Counted from the first letter of the stretch, positions 42,969-52,914 are shown. The stretch: DNA of 64,000 nt from Chitinophaga sp. SYP-B3965 (GCF_009647655.1 NZ_WJFD01000001.1:2542001-2606000); one strand, 5' to 3'. Numbers and translations: made by a program. Notes: generated by a model from the sequence alone, not told the origin.

Positions 42969-45716
42969 ATGCCAATTCGCTTTATTCTAGCCATATGCCT
43001 GCTGGCCGCTCCATCTGCAGGATGGAGCTCAGCAGGTACTCCCTTTTCCATTTCGCACCTTACCTGTGAATACCTCACAGACCCACTGGGTATTGACCAA
43101 CTCCGGCCTTCACTGGGCTGGCAATTAAGTTCACCAGGGAAAGGGCTGATGCAAAGTGCTTACCAGGTATTGGTAGCCTCCAGCAGGGAACTGCTGGATA
43201 AGAACACCGGTGATGTATGGAACAGCGGTAAAGTACTCTCTGCACAAAGCCAGCACATCCGCTATGCAGGTCCTGCATTGCAGGCAGGGAAATATTACTA
43301 CTGGAAAGTAAAAGTATGGAACGGCCAAACGAAAAATGCAAAATGGAGCAGCAATGCTTTGTGGAGTATGGGGCTATTATCTGAAAAGGACTGGCAAGGC
43401 CAATGGATCTCCGGCAAATATGCAGCGGTGTCTTCCAAACGTGCTTCTATGGATACCTGGGGCAAAAATGAAGGTTATACTTCTCCGGATACTGCTGCCA
43501 TGTACTTCAGGAAATCATTTATACAGGACCGCCAGCTGAAAAAAGCAACTGCCTACGTTAGCGGACTGGGTTACTATGAACTGTATATGAATGGCCACAA
43601 GATCAGCAACCGTGTGATGGACCCAGCCTTTACAGATTATCAGGTACAGGTGAACTATATCACACATGACGTAACGCGCAATATCAAAAAAGGACAGAAT
43701 ACCATTGGCGTTATACTTGGCAATGGGTTCTATAACACACCTACTGCAGACCTCTTCCAGATGCAGCTGGCCAATTGGAAAACACCACCCAAAGTAATTG
43801 TCAACCTCCGGCTGGAATATACAGATGGGCAAACCGTGGTGATCGCAACAGATACCTCCTGGAAATGGCATACCGGAGAGATCGTGTATAACAGTATCCG
43901 CAGCGGGGAAACCATTGATCACCGTGCAACTGAGCACAACTGGAACAATGTTCCTTTTAACGATGCCCATTGGCTTTCTGCCATCACCGTTCCTCCCCCA
44001 ACAGGTAAACTCACCACACAATACATTCCTCCCATGAGGGTGAACGAAGTGATAAAACCAGAACGCATCACCGAACCGAAAAAAGGAACATACCTGGTTG
44101 ACTTCGGAAAGAACATCACCGGCTGGGTATCACTGCATACAAAAGGAGTAAAAGGGCAGCAAGTAGATTGCTGGTATAATGAAGCACTCACAAAAGACAG
44201 TACATTAAACAAAAAATACAGCGCAAGCCATACAAAAGGACGTTTCCAACAGGAAATATTCATCCTCAACGGTGAAGGCAAAGAATATTTTGAACCTCGC
44301 TTTACCTATCATGGCTTCAGATATGTACAACTGGAAGGCCTCTCCGCTCCTCCTTCGCTGAACGATATCCAGGCAAAAAGTGTGCACACCAGCCTGGATA
44401 CTACCGGTTACTTCTCCAGTTCCAGCACATCCTACAACCATTTGCAAAAAGCCATACAGCGTACGCTGCTCAACAGCATACATGGCATGCCTGCAGAAGA
44501 ACCTACCCGTGAAAAAATGGGATGGACACTGGATGCATGGGTTACCATGGAATCATACCTCTATAATTTCGATGCTATCAATGCCTATAAAAAGAGCCTG
44601 CAGGATTATATCGATGCACAGGAACCTTCCGGGCATATTGCGTCCATTGTTCCTACCAATGGCTGGGCTTACCTCACACCTGCTGGCACACCTGTTTACT
44701 TTGATGATCCCTGGTGGGGCGGAACCATCTTCCTGATCACGGATCAGCTGTTTGAATTTACCGGCGATACCGCCATTATTGCACATGCTTTCCCTGCGCT
44801 GAAAAGATACCTCGATTTTATATCCACCACTGCAAAGAATGATCTTGTATACTGGTCTTTAGGTGACTGGCTGGACCTTACACACAAAAATGGCCCGGGC
44901 CTTACACCTGTTGCACAAACCTCCACAGCAGGCTATTACTGGATGTCCAAAAGGCTTTCCGTATTTGCAAACCTGATCGGCGAAAAAAACATCGCGGCAC
45001 AATATGCTGTGCAGGCAGAAAATATTAAAGACAAGTTCAATGCTGCCTTCCTTGACAGCAGCACAGGCTGGTACGCAAAAAACTCCCAGACTGCACAGGC
45101 CCTCCCTTTATACCTTGATATGGTTCCCGCAGCGTATAAACAAAAGGTGGAAGCCCGGCTCATGGATGCCATTGCAGGAAACAATGATCATGTAAGTGCA
45201 GGTTTTATTGGCGTGCTGCCACTGCTGAATTACCTCTCCACCTACGGCCATATGAATACCGCCTACAAAATGGTGAGCCAGAAAGAAAGTCCCGGATGGC
45301 TGCAGATGGTAAAGGATGAAAAAAGTACATTGGGAGAAAATCTCAACAACAAAGGATATGGCACAGGGCATCATCCATACGGCGCACATATCGGTTCCTG
45401 GTTATTCAAATACCTTGGGGGAATAAGGCCGGATAAAGAACATCCCGGATTTCAGCAGTTCATTATATCCCCGCAATTCATGCAGGACCTGGATGGTGTA
45501 ACACTGCAAACACAGTCTTTGTACGGGAAGATGGTTGCTTCCTGGAAGCGCACCGGCAATACTATACAACTGGATATCACCATCCCCGGCAATACGACTG
45601 CAAAGATCATCCTGCCTCCCGGTATGAAGCCTGATCAATTGAATGGCGCTAAAATCTTAGAGGGGAATATACTCTCAGCCGGTTCCGGCAATTACCGGTT
45701 CACGATAACTGATTGA
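42969..45716 (+). CDS. Alpha-L-rhamnosidase, GH78 family, secreted
   Basis: The 915-residue protein has a signal peptide (AICLLAAPSAGWS). The GH78 layout follows: an Ig-like N-domain (TCEYLTDPLGIDQLRPSLGWQL), a Bac_rhamnosid_N carbohydrate-binding domain (about residues 175-330), a further beta domain, and an (alpha/alpha)6 catalytic barrel. The hallmark is MPAEEPTREKMGWTLDAWVTME (about 495-515), with another acid near STLGENLN. It releases terminal L-rhamnose from plant or bacterial glycans. Its 3' end overlaps the convergent AraC gene by 17 bp. Confidence 0.95.
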   Translation: MPIRFILAICLLAAPSAGWSSAGTPFSISHLTCEYLTDPLGIDQLRPSLGWQLSSPGKGLMQSAYQVLVASSRELLDKNTGDVWNSGKVLSAQSQHIRYAGPALQAGKYYYWKVKVWNGQTKNAKWSSNALWSMGLLSEKDWQGQWISGKYAAVSSKRASMDTWGKNEGYTSPDTAAMYFRKSFIQDRQLKKATAYVSGLGYYELYMNGHKISNRVMDPAFTDYQVQVNYITHDVTRNIKKGQNTIGVILGNGFYNTPTADLFQMQLANWKTPPKVIVNLRLEYTDGQTVVIATDTSWKWHTGEIVYNSIRSGETIDHRATEHNWNNVPFNDAHWLSAITVPPPTGKLTTQYIPPMRVNEVIKPERITEPKKGTYLVDFGKNITGWVSLHTKGVKGQQVDCWYNEALTKDSTLNKKYSASHTKGRFQQEIFILNGEGKEYFEPRFTYHGFRYVQLEGLSAPPSLNDIQAKSVHTSLDTTGYFSSSSTSYNHLQKAIQRTLLNSIHGMPAEEPTREKMGWTLDAWVTMESYLYNFDAINAYKKSLQDYIDAQEPSGHIASIVPTNGWAYLTPAGTPVYFDDPWWGGTIFLITDQLFEFTGDTAIIAHAFPALKRYLDFISTTAKNDLVYWSLGDWLDLTHKNGPGLTPVAQTSTAGYYWMSKRLSVFANLIGEKNIAAQYAVQAENIKDKFNAAFLDSSTGWYAKNSQTAQALPLYLDMVPAAYKQKVEARLMDAIAGNNDHVSAGFIGVLPLLNYLSTYGHMNTAYKMVSQKESPGWLQMVKDEKSTLGENLNNKGYGTGHHPYGAHIGSWLFKYLGGIRPDKEHPGFQQFIISPQFMQDLDGVTLQTQSLYGKMVASWKRTGNTIQLDITIPGNTTAKIILPPGMKPDQLNGAKILEGNILSAGSGNYRFTITD

Positions 45717-46593
45717 GATGTTCTATCCGGAATGCTTTGGGAGAAAGACCATTCTTTTTCTTGAATAGCTTTGAGAAATAAAAGATATCATCAAACCCGG
45801 TATGGTAAGCTACTTCTTCAACGTTGAGGCTAGTAGAAGTAAGTAGTTCCTTTGCTTTTTTCAGCCGCAGGTTCAGGTAATACTGGTTGGGAGAAATGCC
45901 TGCCTGTTCTTTAAATACTTTTCTAAACTTTGAATAGCCCATTGGTAACTCTTTCACCAGTTCCTGCAGATCGATGGGTTTCTCAATGGATTCGCGCATA
46001 AGGAATTTAGCTTTCGCGATCAGCTTGCCGGTAGGATCATTATCATAATGCTCGTAAATAGACATGGCATTTACCAATCCCAAGATCTGCAACGTAATGC
46101 CGGTGATCACCTGGTGATACCCTACCGGGGAGGCTTTCACCACTTCCAGCAATTGCTGGAACAACATTAGCAGTTCTTCATTCAGACCAACATTCACCAG
46201 GGGCAGTTCCTTATTGAAAAAATCTTTACTCATCAGGCGCTGTGGATACTCTCCGTTAAACCCTACCCAATACTCTTCCCATCCAGATTTTTCATTTGGT
46301 TTATAACGATGCCATACCCCCGGGAACAGGAAGAAACAGGTACCGGCACTAACGTTGATCGAATTCGTTCCTACAGATTCAAAAACGCCTTCTCCTTTAG
46401 AAATGAATACAAGATAATAGCCATTTAAAATACGCCCGGAATTCCAGGTAAAATAATGGCTGCTGGGATGCTCATGTTTGTTACTGGGATATGACTGTGC
46501 AGGGGCTACCCTGGAGCACCCTACCGTGTTCACATAGAACCCCCACTTTTCTTCCAAAGCGGTAAAAGGTAAATATTTGTTATAAGCGATCAT
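45700..46593 (-). CDS. AraC-family regulator of the rhamnoside/SusCD locus
   Basis: The 297-residue protein has an AraC-type arabinose-binding-like cupin (YYLVFISKGEGVFESVGTNSINVSAGTCFFLFPGVWHRYKPNE). The C-terminal HTH pair is KELPMGYSKFRKVFKEQAGISPNQYY and VEEVAYHTGFDDIFYFSKLFKKKNGLSPKAFR. It sits 70 bp downstream of SusD on the same strand, and convergent with the rhamnosidase gene. It probably controls one or both units. A terminator hairpin separates it from SusD, so it needs its own promoter, which I do not see clearly. Confidence 0.92.
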   Translation of the reverse strand: MIAYNKYLPFTALEEKWGFYVNTVGCSRVAPAQSYPSNKHEHPSSHYFTWNSGRILNGYYLVFISKGEGVFESVGTNSINVSAGTCFFLFPGVWHRYKPNEKSGWEEYWVGFNGEYPQRLMSKDFFNKELPLVNVGLNEELLMLFQQLLEVVKASPVGYHQVITGITLQILGLVNAMSIYEHYDNDPTGKLIAKAKFLMRESIEKPIDLQELVKELPMGYSKFRKVFKEQAGISPNQYYLNLRLKKAKELLTSTSLNVEEVAYHTGFDDIFYFSKLFKKKNGLSPKAFRIEHLNQLS

Positions 46594-46632
46594 GCGTGGA
46601 ATCAGTAAATTAAGCTAAGTTTCTGATAAATG

Positions 46633-46659
46633 AAAGGGCCTGCAAATTGCAGGCCCTTT
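46633..46659 (-). terminator. Terminator-like hairpin after SusD
   Basis: AAAGGGCCTGCAA (46633-46645) and TTGCAGGCCCTTT (46647-46659) are perfect inverted repeats with GC-rich core GGGCCTGC. Only short T runs flank it, so termination on the minus strand after SusD is likely but may be partial. Confidence 0.7.
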
Positions 46660-46663
46660 TAAA

Positions 46664-47998
46664 TTAAATACCCGGATCAGCCGGTGTATTCGTATTGTTA
46701 TCTCTTTCAATTAAGGGATAAAGATAAAAGTTCCTGTTCCGTTCTTCACCCGCCACATTAGGTGCCGGCCGTGCAAAACGGCGGCTATCTTCCAATTCCT
46801 GGCCACTGATGAACATCTCCAGTCTTCTTTGTTTATAGATATCCGTCAGCAAAGCTGGCATGGTCATGGCACCACTGTAAGCAGGCTGAGAAGCCCCAAT
46901 GCCATATATATCCGTCGTTTTGGTACGCACCGCATCCAGGGCAGTTTTACTTTGCGGGAACAGGGATTGCCGCGCATAGTTCTCTGCTATGATGAGGCTC
47001 ATCTCTCCAGGTAAATAAACCGGATAGGAAGTAGTGATCACCTGCGCAAATCCTTTCAGCGGGAAAGTGGTAGGCCCCGTTCTGCTGATATAAAACCCAA
47101 CGCGTGGATCGGATGCTGCAGGCACCGGCGCAAGTCCATTCCTTAAACCCAGCGTGGAATCAATAGCGCCAAAAACATTAACGGTAACATTCCATTCGCC
47201 GAGTGGATTGGTGTTAACTGCAGAAAACCGGAATTCAGATTTGATAACCTGGCTAGCCGCAGCGGCAAAGGCCAAAGCCTTATTGCCGGATGCAGCATTA
47301 TAAGTTCCGGTGATCATGCTCTGTATATTGTAATACCTTGCCAGCAACGCTTTCACCGTATTCTTAATGTCTATGCCCGGAGGAACTTTAGTAAGGAACT
47401 TTGCGCTGGGACTAGTAGTTGCCAGATCTGCATCCACACTTTCCAAAGCCTCGATTGCTTTTTGCAAAGCATCCGCACGCGGACTGAACGCCGCATTCTC
47501 TCCCTTCACTAACGGTATCTGTTCAAAGAATTGCGCCAGTGTACCCAGGTTCAGCGCGTAAAAGATACTGGCGTAAGCCTTCAACCCTACCCTGTCCGCA
47601 GGATCTGCTGCTACTGTTAAGTTACTTAAAACAACTTCCGCTTCTGTTTTGCCCAGCAGGCATTGTGCCCACAATTGGGTCACTACAGCATTCCCTTGTG
47701 TTACGGCACCCTTACCGGTTTCCAGTTCCTTTTCAGCAGTATTACCAATGTTAATGGTATATAATGCATACACACTATATCCACCACCAATGGGTGCACA
47801 ATATAACGGGCTCTGCCTGCCGATCGTAAACCTGCGCTGCAATCCGGCACAAAGGGTCATTAACCCCTCCACACTGGTTGTTACACTTGGAACGGAAGCA
47901 GCACTTGGATTAATGTATTCTTTATTACAGGAAATGATGGGAAAACAACTGCCCAGCATGAGTAATAAAATGGTCTGTTTTATTCGAAGCATTTTCAT
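46664..47998 (-). CDS. SusD/RagB-family lipoprotein
   Basis: The 444-residue protein has a lipobox (FPIISC), an early YINPSAASVPSVTTSVEGLMTLCAGLQRRF segment, helical TPR-type repeats (DRVGLKAYASIFYALNLGTLAQFF) and the SusD-like end DIYKQRRLEMFISGQELEDSRRF. It binds glycan at the surface. It starts 17 bp behind the SusC gene of the same operon. It is shorter than the other two SusD proteins here. Confidence 0.93.
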   Translation of the reverse strand: MKMLRIKQTILLLMLGSCFPIISCNKEYINPSAASVPSVTTSVEGLMTLCAGLQRRFTIGRQSPLYCAPIGGGYSVYALYTINIGNTAEKELETGKGAVTQGNAVVTQLWAQCLLGKTEAEVVLSNLTVAADPADRVGLKAYASIFYALNLGTLAQFFEQIPLVKGENAAFSPRADALQKAIEALESVDADLATTSPSAKFLTKVPPGIDIKNTVKALLARYYNIQSMITGTYNAASGNKALAFAAAASQVIKSEFRFSAVNTNPLGEWNVTVNVFGAIDSTLGLRNGLAPVPAASDPRVGFYISRTGPTTFPLKGFAQVITTSYPVYLPGEMSLIIAENYARQSLFPQSKTALDAVRTKTTDIYGIGASQPAYSGAMTMPALLTDIYKQRRLEMFISGQELEDSRRFARPAPNVAGEERNRNFYLYPLIERDNNTNTPADPGI

Positions 47999-48015
47999 GT
48001 TGCAATAGTTTGAGA

Positions 48016-51000
48016 TTAAAAACTAGCCCTGAAGGATAACTGAAATGTTCTTGGAATGGGCACATTACCAAAATCAATCCCTCTCAATACAGAACTGTTA
48101 CCACCTGCATTTGTTTCAGGATCATATCCATCATAATCATCCCAGCTGATCAGGTTCCTGCCTACCAGTGAAATAGAAGATGATCTGATGAACCTGGCAA
48201 ATGAAGGTAATTCATAAGACAGGGCCACTTCTCTTAACTTCACATAAGAAGCATCTTCCACACGCCATTCTTCTGTATTGTATACAGCGAAAATGTACCC
48301 CCTGGGTAGTTCACCCTTTATCTCCTTTTCGGAATAATCACCTATCCCTACACCCTGCCTTGTTCTCCTGTCCGCATTAAATACCTGATGCCCCAATGCG
48401 CCATCGATCAGGAAACTCAGGCTCAGTTTTTTGTAGGCAAGACTGTTATTAAAGCTCAGTATCCAGTCCGGGTTAGGATCTCCCAGTACTTTCCGTTGCA
48501 ATACTTTTGCGGTGGGGTTATTAACTGCCGCAATAGGTCTGCCGGCAGCATCCAATGCCAGATTACCACTGGCATCCCTTTCAAAATAGTTACCATAGAA
48601 AACTCCCAGCGGCTGGCCGGCCATGATAACTGATACAGAACCGGCGGCATTAGCCAGTGCAATAGGTGATACCTGGCTGGAGGATGTTACCAGGTTCTCG
48701 TTCTTACTTACAGATGCGCTGATATTCCAGTTGAAATTATTACCGGAAACAGGATTGGCGCTGATACCAAGCTCCCATCCCTTATTCGTAAGATTACCTA
48801 CGTTAGCTGTTTTGTTGCTGCCTCCGGAAGATGGAGCAAGCACCCTGGCTACAAGCAAAGAATTACCCACTATCTTCTTATTATACACTGTAAAGATCAC
48901 TCCCAGTTTATTATTCAGGAAAGACAGGTCAGTACCAAATTCAAACTCACTGGACCTTTCAGGTTCCACAGTTTCATTACCCAAAGTTGGATCAATATTA
49001 TAAGTAGCAACTCCGTTAATACTACCGGATAGATAAGTATTAAACCTTGAATAGGACCCAATGCCACTGAGATTACCGGCAAGCCCCCAGGAAGCCCTTA
49101 GCCTCGCAGAACTGAACCAGTTGCCTATATCTTTCCAGAAATCCATATCACTGAGACTAAAAGAACCACTCACTTTTGGATAGAAGTACGTTCTTGTATC
49201 TTTAGGGAACACAGTACTACCATCTATCCGGGCAGCTCCTGTGATGAAAAGGATACTTTTATACCCGAAGGTTTGTTGCAGGAACCCGCCAAAGATCTGC
49301 TTTTGATCATAAGTATAACGGGGATCTAGTTTTACCGCAGCGCCATTGATGGTAGTGATCCCTGGCAGCATATCCCGCCCTTCATTAAACAAACCTGTAA
49401 GCTTCTGATACTGATGATTGAAACCAGCAACCGTTAAAGAAGAGAAGTCGCTGAATTTCTTTTCATAAGAAATATTAATATCATTATTGATCTGGAAAGA
49501 ACTCACCAAAGCGTTAGATGCATAACCCAACCCCTCCTGTGCAGCGATGTAAGGATACCTGTCTATCTGATTACTTCCTTCCTGGCTATAATTATCTATA
49601 CCGAGGATATAATCTATACTCAGCCCTTCAACTGGCCTGAGTTTCACCTGCAGATCTGTGATCGTTCTGCTAACGGACTGGTTCAGCCTCATATGCTCGA
49701 TCACGCTCAGCGGATTTACACGGGTAGGCTCTACCCCCTTAAGATTACCATTCACATCCCTCTCCTCTATATTATAGATGTTATTAGTGATGTTGATGGA
49801 ATTAATGGGGCTCCAGAACACATTCCCATTGGGCTTTTCATTGGAAAAGCTATTCACATAGGATATACCGCCGATCAAGGTCAGGTATTTATTAACCGTC
49901 TGCTCTATCCTGGTTTTAAAGTTAAACCGCCTGAAATTCGTATTCTTTATAATACCCTCATTGTTATAATAACCGCCGGAGAAATAATATTTTGTTTTCT
50001 CTGTTCCTCCGCTCAATGAAACGTAGTTATCAGTTCCGATGCCTGTACGGAAGATCTCATCCTGGTAATCATAACGGGTAACATCCACCAGGTCAGTTGA
50101 CAATCTCCTCACCTGCCCGTCAGGTCTGTTATAGATAGTAACATTTCCCGGCCCGTCACTGATATTCCCCAAACGGAGTGCGGCAGATCCAAACTGTTTA
50201 CCATAAGTGGAGATGTATACCTTCTTCCGTAAAGAGTTCGCGATGATGCTGGTACCAAAGTCAATTTTCATTTGCCCGGCTTTTCCGGATTTAGTAGTGA
50301 TCAGCACTACACCATTACTGGCTCGTGAACCGTAAATGGCGGAAGCGGAGGCCCCTGGTATGATATCTATCTTTTCAATGTCATTAGGATTAATATCCGC
50401 CATACGGTTCGTTCCCATATCAGGAGTACCCGTTCCAACACCAAGGTTCGCTACACCCGTAGCGGATACGTTCAGGTTCGTTACATTAATGGTTGAATTA
50501 CTCACCACCACCCCATCAATAACATACAAAGGTTCTGCAGATCCCATGATGGTACTTGTACCTCTCATACGAACGGAAATACCACCGGAAGGATCACCTG
50601 AAGTTTGCTGGATCTGTGCACCGGGCACCTTCCCCTGCAGGGCTGCTCCCAGGTTACCAGATCCTGTATTGCTCAGCTGTTTGGCATCTACGGAATTAAC
50701 CGTATTCCCCAGCTGTTTCCGGGATTGTCTTAAGGTAGAACCGATTACCACAATTTCATCCATCTTCAGCACATCCTCTTCCATTTGCATATCTGCGGTA
50801 ATATCAGCGCCGCCTATCGTAATGGTTTTATTCTTCTGCTTGAAGCCGATACCGGAGAACTCCAATACATAAGTGCCGGCCTGTACAGTCGCGGCAAAGT
50901 TGTATTTGCCATTAGCATCTGTACTGGCGCCAACAGTGGCATTACGGACACGTACCGTAATACCGGGCAGCGAAGTTCCGTCCGGTGCAGTAACGGTTCC

Positions 51001-51105
51001 GCTTATACGCACCTGGGAATAGGCAAGGGCGGTAATTAGTTGAAAAAACAAGATCAGTGAAAATGCTTTCCATCGTCTTTGTTTCTTCATGAATAAATTT
51101 CTCAT
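48016..51105 (-). CDS. SusC/RagA TonB-linked transporter without STN domain
   Basis: I chose the ATG at 51105 (MRNLFMKKQRR); an ATG at 51090 is possible and an upstream TTG at 51114 is unlikely. The protein (1029 residues) has a signal peptide and a carboxypeptidase-like domain (VRISGTVTAPDGTSLPGITV). The plug follows (VVIGSTLRQSRKQLGNTVNSV; VRMRGTSTIMGSAEPLYVIDGVV), then a beta barrel ending in FQLSFRASF. The STN signalling domain seen in the other two SusC proteins is missing, in agreement with an AraC regulator instead of sigma/FecR. It probably imports the oligosaccharides that GH78 cleaves. Confidence 0.95.
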   Translation of the reverse strand: MRNLFMKKQRRWKAFSLILFFQLITALAYSQVRISGTVTAPDGTSLPGITVRVRNATVGASTDANGKYNFAATVQAGTYVLEFSGIGFKQKNKTITIGGADITADMQMEEDVLKMDEIVVIGSTLRQSRKQLGNTVNSVDAKQLSNTGSGNLGAALQGKVPGAQIQQTSGDPSGGISVRMRGTSTIMGSAEPLYVIDGVVVSNSTINVTNLNVSATGVANLGVGTGTPDMGTNRMADINPNDIEKIDIIPGASASAIYGSRASNGVVLITTKSGKAGQMKIDFGTSIIANSLRKKVYISTYGKQFGSAALRLGNISDGPGNVTIYNRPDGQVRRLSTDLVDVTRYDYQDEIFRTGIGTDNYVSLSGGTEKTKYYFSGGYYNNEGIIKNTNFRRFNFKTRIEQTVNKYLTLIGGISYVNSFSNEKPNGNVFWSPINSINITNNIYNIEERDVNGNLKGVEPTRVNPLSVIEHMRLNQSVSRTITDLQVKLRPVEGLSIDYILGIDNYSQEGSNQIDRYPYIAAQEGLGYASNALVSSFQINNDINISYEKKFSDFSSLTVAGFNHQYQKLTGLFNEGRDMLPGITTINGAAVKLDPRYTYDQKQIFGGFLQQTFGYKSILFITGAARIDGSTVFPKDTRTYFYPKVSGSFSLSDMDFWKDIGNWFSSARLRASWGLAGNLSGIGSYSRFNTYLSGSINGVATYNIDPTLGNETVEPERSSEFEFGTDLSFLNNKLGVIFTVYNKKIVGNSLLVARVLAPSSGGSNKTANVGNLTNKGWELGISANPVSGNNFNWNISASVSKNENLVTSSSQVSPIALANAAGSVSVIMAGQPLGVFYGNYFERDASGNLALDAAGRPIAAVNNPTAKVLQRKVLGDPNPDWILSFNNSLAYKKLSLSFLIDGALGHQVFNADRRTRQGVGIGDYSEKEIKGELPRGYIFAVYNTEEWRVEDASYVKLREVALSYELPSFARFIRSSSISLVGRNLISWDDYDGYDPETNAGGNSSVLRGIDFGNVPIPRTFQLSFRASF

Positions 51106-51439
51106 GATGTGCAATTTTGGCGTTAATGAAAAAAAAGAAAGAATACCAGCTTCAGGGACGAAGCTTGGTGAAGCAGAATAGTTTTGGTTGAATTAATGAA
51201 TCCTTATTCTCTTTGTAAATCTTTACTAAAGATAAAGAAAAATGCTTTCTTCCGAACTGGAAAAGTATAGATATCCGGGTTATACCTAACTGAATACCAT
51301 ATAATTGCAGCAATGGCTCCTGTATAAGGCCGGCTTTTTTATCTAATTGACGTAATCGCCCTATAAATTGGCGTATTCACATCCCCTGTTGTTAAGTATT
51401 TGGCCGTAAGTTTGTGCCACTTAAAACCACAGCCTAACC
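51106..51439. other. Divergent intergenic region between SusC and MFS genes
   Basis: These 334 bp contain no credible gene. The MFS side has paired half-sites and a perfect -7 box (listed separately). On the SusC side I see no TAnnTTTG box; two TTTTGG...TTAATGAA-like stretches (near 51117 and 51181) are loosely repeated. Confidence 0.5.
51345..51414 (+). promoter_or_regulatory. MFS gene promoter with tandem AraC-type half-sites
   Basis: AATTGACGTAAT (51345-51356) and AATTGGCGTATT (51366-51377) are direct repeats with a 21-nt period. The -7 box TAAGTTTG (51407-51414) matches consensus exactly, while the -33 TTTG is missing. The start codon at 51440 is 25 nt downstream. The layout mirrors the SDR promoter near 42000. 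Confidence 0.6.
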
Positions 51440-52723
51440 ATGCAAACCACTAACAAGAAAGCTGCCCTCGGCTTTATCTTCGTCACCTTACTGATAGATG
51501 TAATGGGATGGGGCCTGATCATTCCCGTGATGGCAGACCTGATTGCACAGTTAAAAGGTATTCCCGTAAACGAAGCCAGTACTTACGGTGCCCTTTTACT
51601 ATCCGTTTTTGCCATCGCACAATTTTTATTTGCCCCACTGGTGGGCAACCTGAGTGATAAGTATGGCCGCCGCCCTATCTTATTATTTTCCTTATTAGGT
51701 TTTGGGATCGACTACATCATCCTGGCACTGGCACCAACTTACGGCTGGTTATTTGTAGGCCGTATCGTTGCCGGTATTACAGGCGCCAGCTTTACTACTG
51801 CTACTGCTTACATTGCGGATATAAGCCCGGATGAAACAGCAAGGGCCAAGAATTTTGGTATGATCGGCGCTGCCTTTGGTTTAGGATTTGTGCTGGGACC
51901 CGCACTGGGCGGCTTATTGGCCACCTGGGGCATCAGGGCACCTTTTTATGCCGCTGCCGCACTTTGCCTGCTGAACTGCTTATACGGATACTTCTTATTA
52001 CCGGAATCATTAAGCAAAGAAAACCGCAGGCCCTTTGAATGGAAACGCGCTAATCCATCCGGCTCTCTGAAATTCTTAACCAAACATCCTGAGATCGGTG
52101 GCCTGGCCATCAGCTTTTTCCTTATCTACCTGGGAGCCCAGGCAGTACAGGGTAACTGGAACTTCTTCACCATCTATCGTTTTAACTGGAGCGAAAAAAT
52201 GGTGGGTATTTCCCTGGCAGTGGTAGGTGTACTGGTTGGCGCCGTACAGGGAGGATTGACCAGGGTGATCATTCCTAAGATCGGAAATGAAAAAAGTATC
52301 TACCTGGGGCTGGGGCTTTATACATTAGGCCTGGCTCTCTTTGCCTTTGCCACAGAAGGATGGATGATGTTCGCTTTCCTGATCCCTTATTGCCTGGGCG
52401 GAATATGCGGGCCTTCACTTCAATCTGTAATATCCGTTCATGTACCCGCTAATCAGCAGGGAGAACTGCAAGGCGCCCTCACCAGTTTAATGAGCCTCAC
52501 TACTATTATTGGCCCATTGATCATGAACGGCACATTTGCTTACTTTACGTCTGCACACGCCCCGTTCCATTTTCCGGGGATCCACTTTTTGATTGGAGCA
52601 GCCTGTATGTTACTCAGTATCATTATTACAAATAAGGTACTTAACCGGGAGAAGAAAGAACGCCCTGATCTGCTGGAAGCCATCAAAGGAACCGGTAGTT
52701 TAAGTGAAACGCCCATGCATTAA
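51440..52723 (+). CDS. MFS transporter, TetA-like (TCR/Tet) family
   Basis: The 427-residue protein has 12 predicted membrane helices. It shows LLIDVMGWGLIIPVMADL at the start of helix 1, the MFS motif A GNLSDKYGRRPILL between helices 2 and 3, and GPALGGLLA (motif C-like) in helix 5. It is close to the tetracycline/H+ antiporters and unassigned Bacteroidota relatives; the real substrate is not known. It is followed by a strong terminator and has a putative activator-dependent promoter. Confidence 0.9.
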   Translation: MQTTNKKAALGFIFVTLLIDVMGWGLIIPVMADLIAQLKGIPVNEASTYGALLLSVFAIAQFLFAPLVGNLSDKYGRRPILLFSLLGFGIDYIILALAPTYGWLFVGRIVAGITGASFTTATAYIADISPDETARAKNFGMIGAAFGLGFVLGPALGGLLATWGIRAPFYAAAALCLLNCLYGYFLLPESLSKENRRPFEWKRANPSGSLKFLTKHPEIGGLAISFFLIYLGAQAVQGNWNFFTIYRFNWSEKMVGISLAVVGVLVGAVQGGLTRVIIPKIGNEKSIYLGLGLYTLGLALFAFATEGWMMFAFLIPYCLGGICGPSLQSVISVHVPANQQGELQGALTSLMSLTTIIGPLIMNGTFAYFTSAHAPFHFPGIHFLIGAACMLLSIIITNKVLNREKKERPDLLEAIKGTGSLSETPMH

Positions 52724-52740
52724 GCTATTTATTGTCTATA

Positions 52741-52777
52741 AAAAAAGCCTTTAAGCAAAACGCTTAAAGGCTTTTTT
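52741..52777 (+). terminator. Intrinsic terminator after the MFS gene
   Basis: AAAAAAGCCTTTAAGC (52741-52756) and GCTTAAAGGCTTTTTT (52762-52777) are perfect 16-bp complements with an AAAAC loop. It begins 17 bp after the stop. Confidence 0.92.
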
Positions 52778-52914
52778 AGTATTAGTATTATACATTACAT
52801 ATTTTATAATAAGTTCTTTTTACTTGTACTAAGTACATTTATTTATGTTTTCGTTATAATTTTCAGGATTTTTTTTGTTCTTTTATAGTCGTAAGTCAAA
52901 TCATCGTTAAAAAA

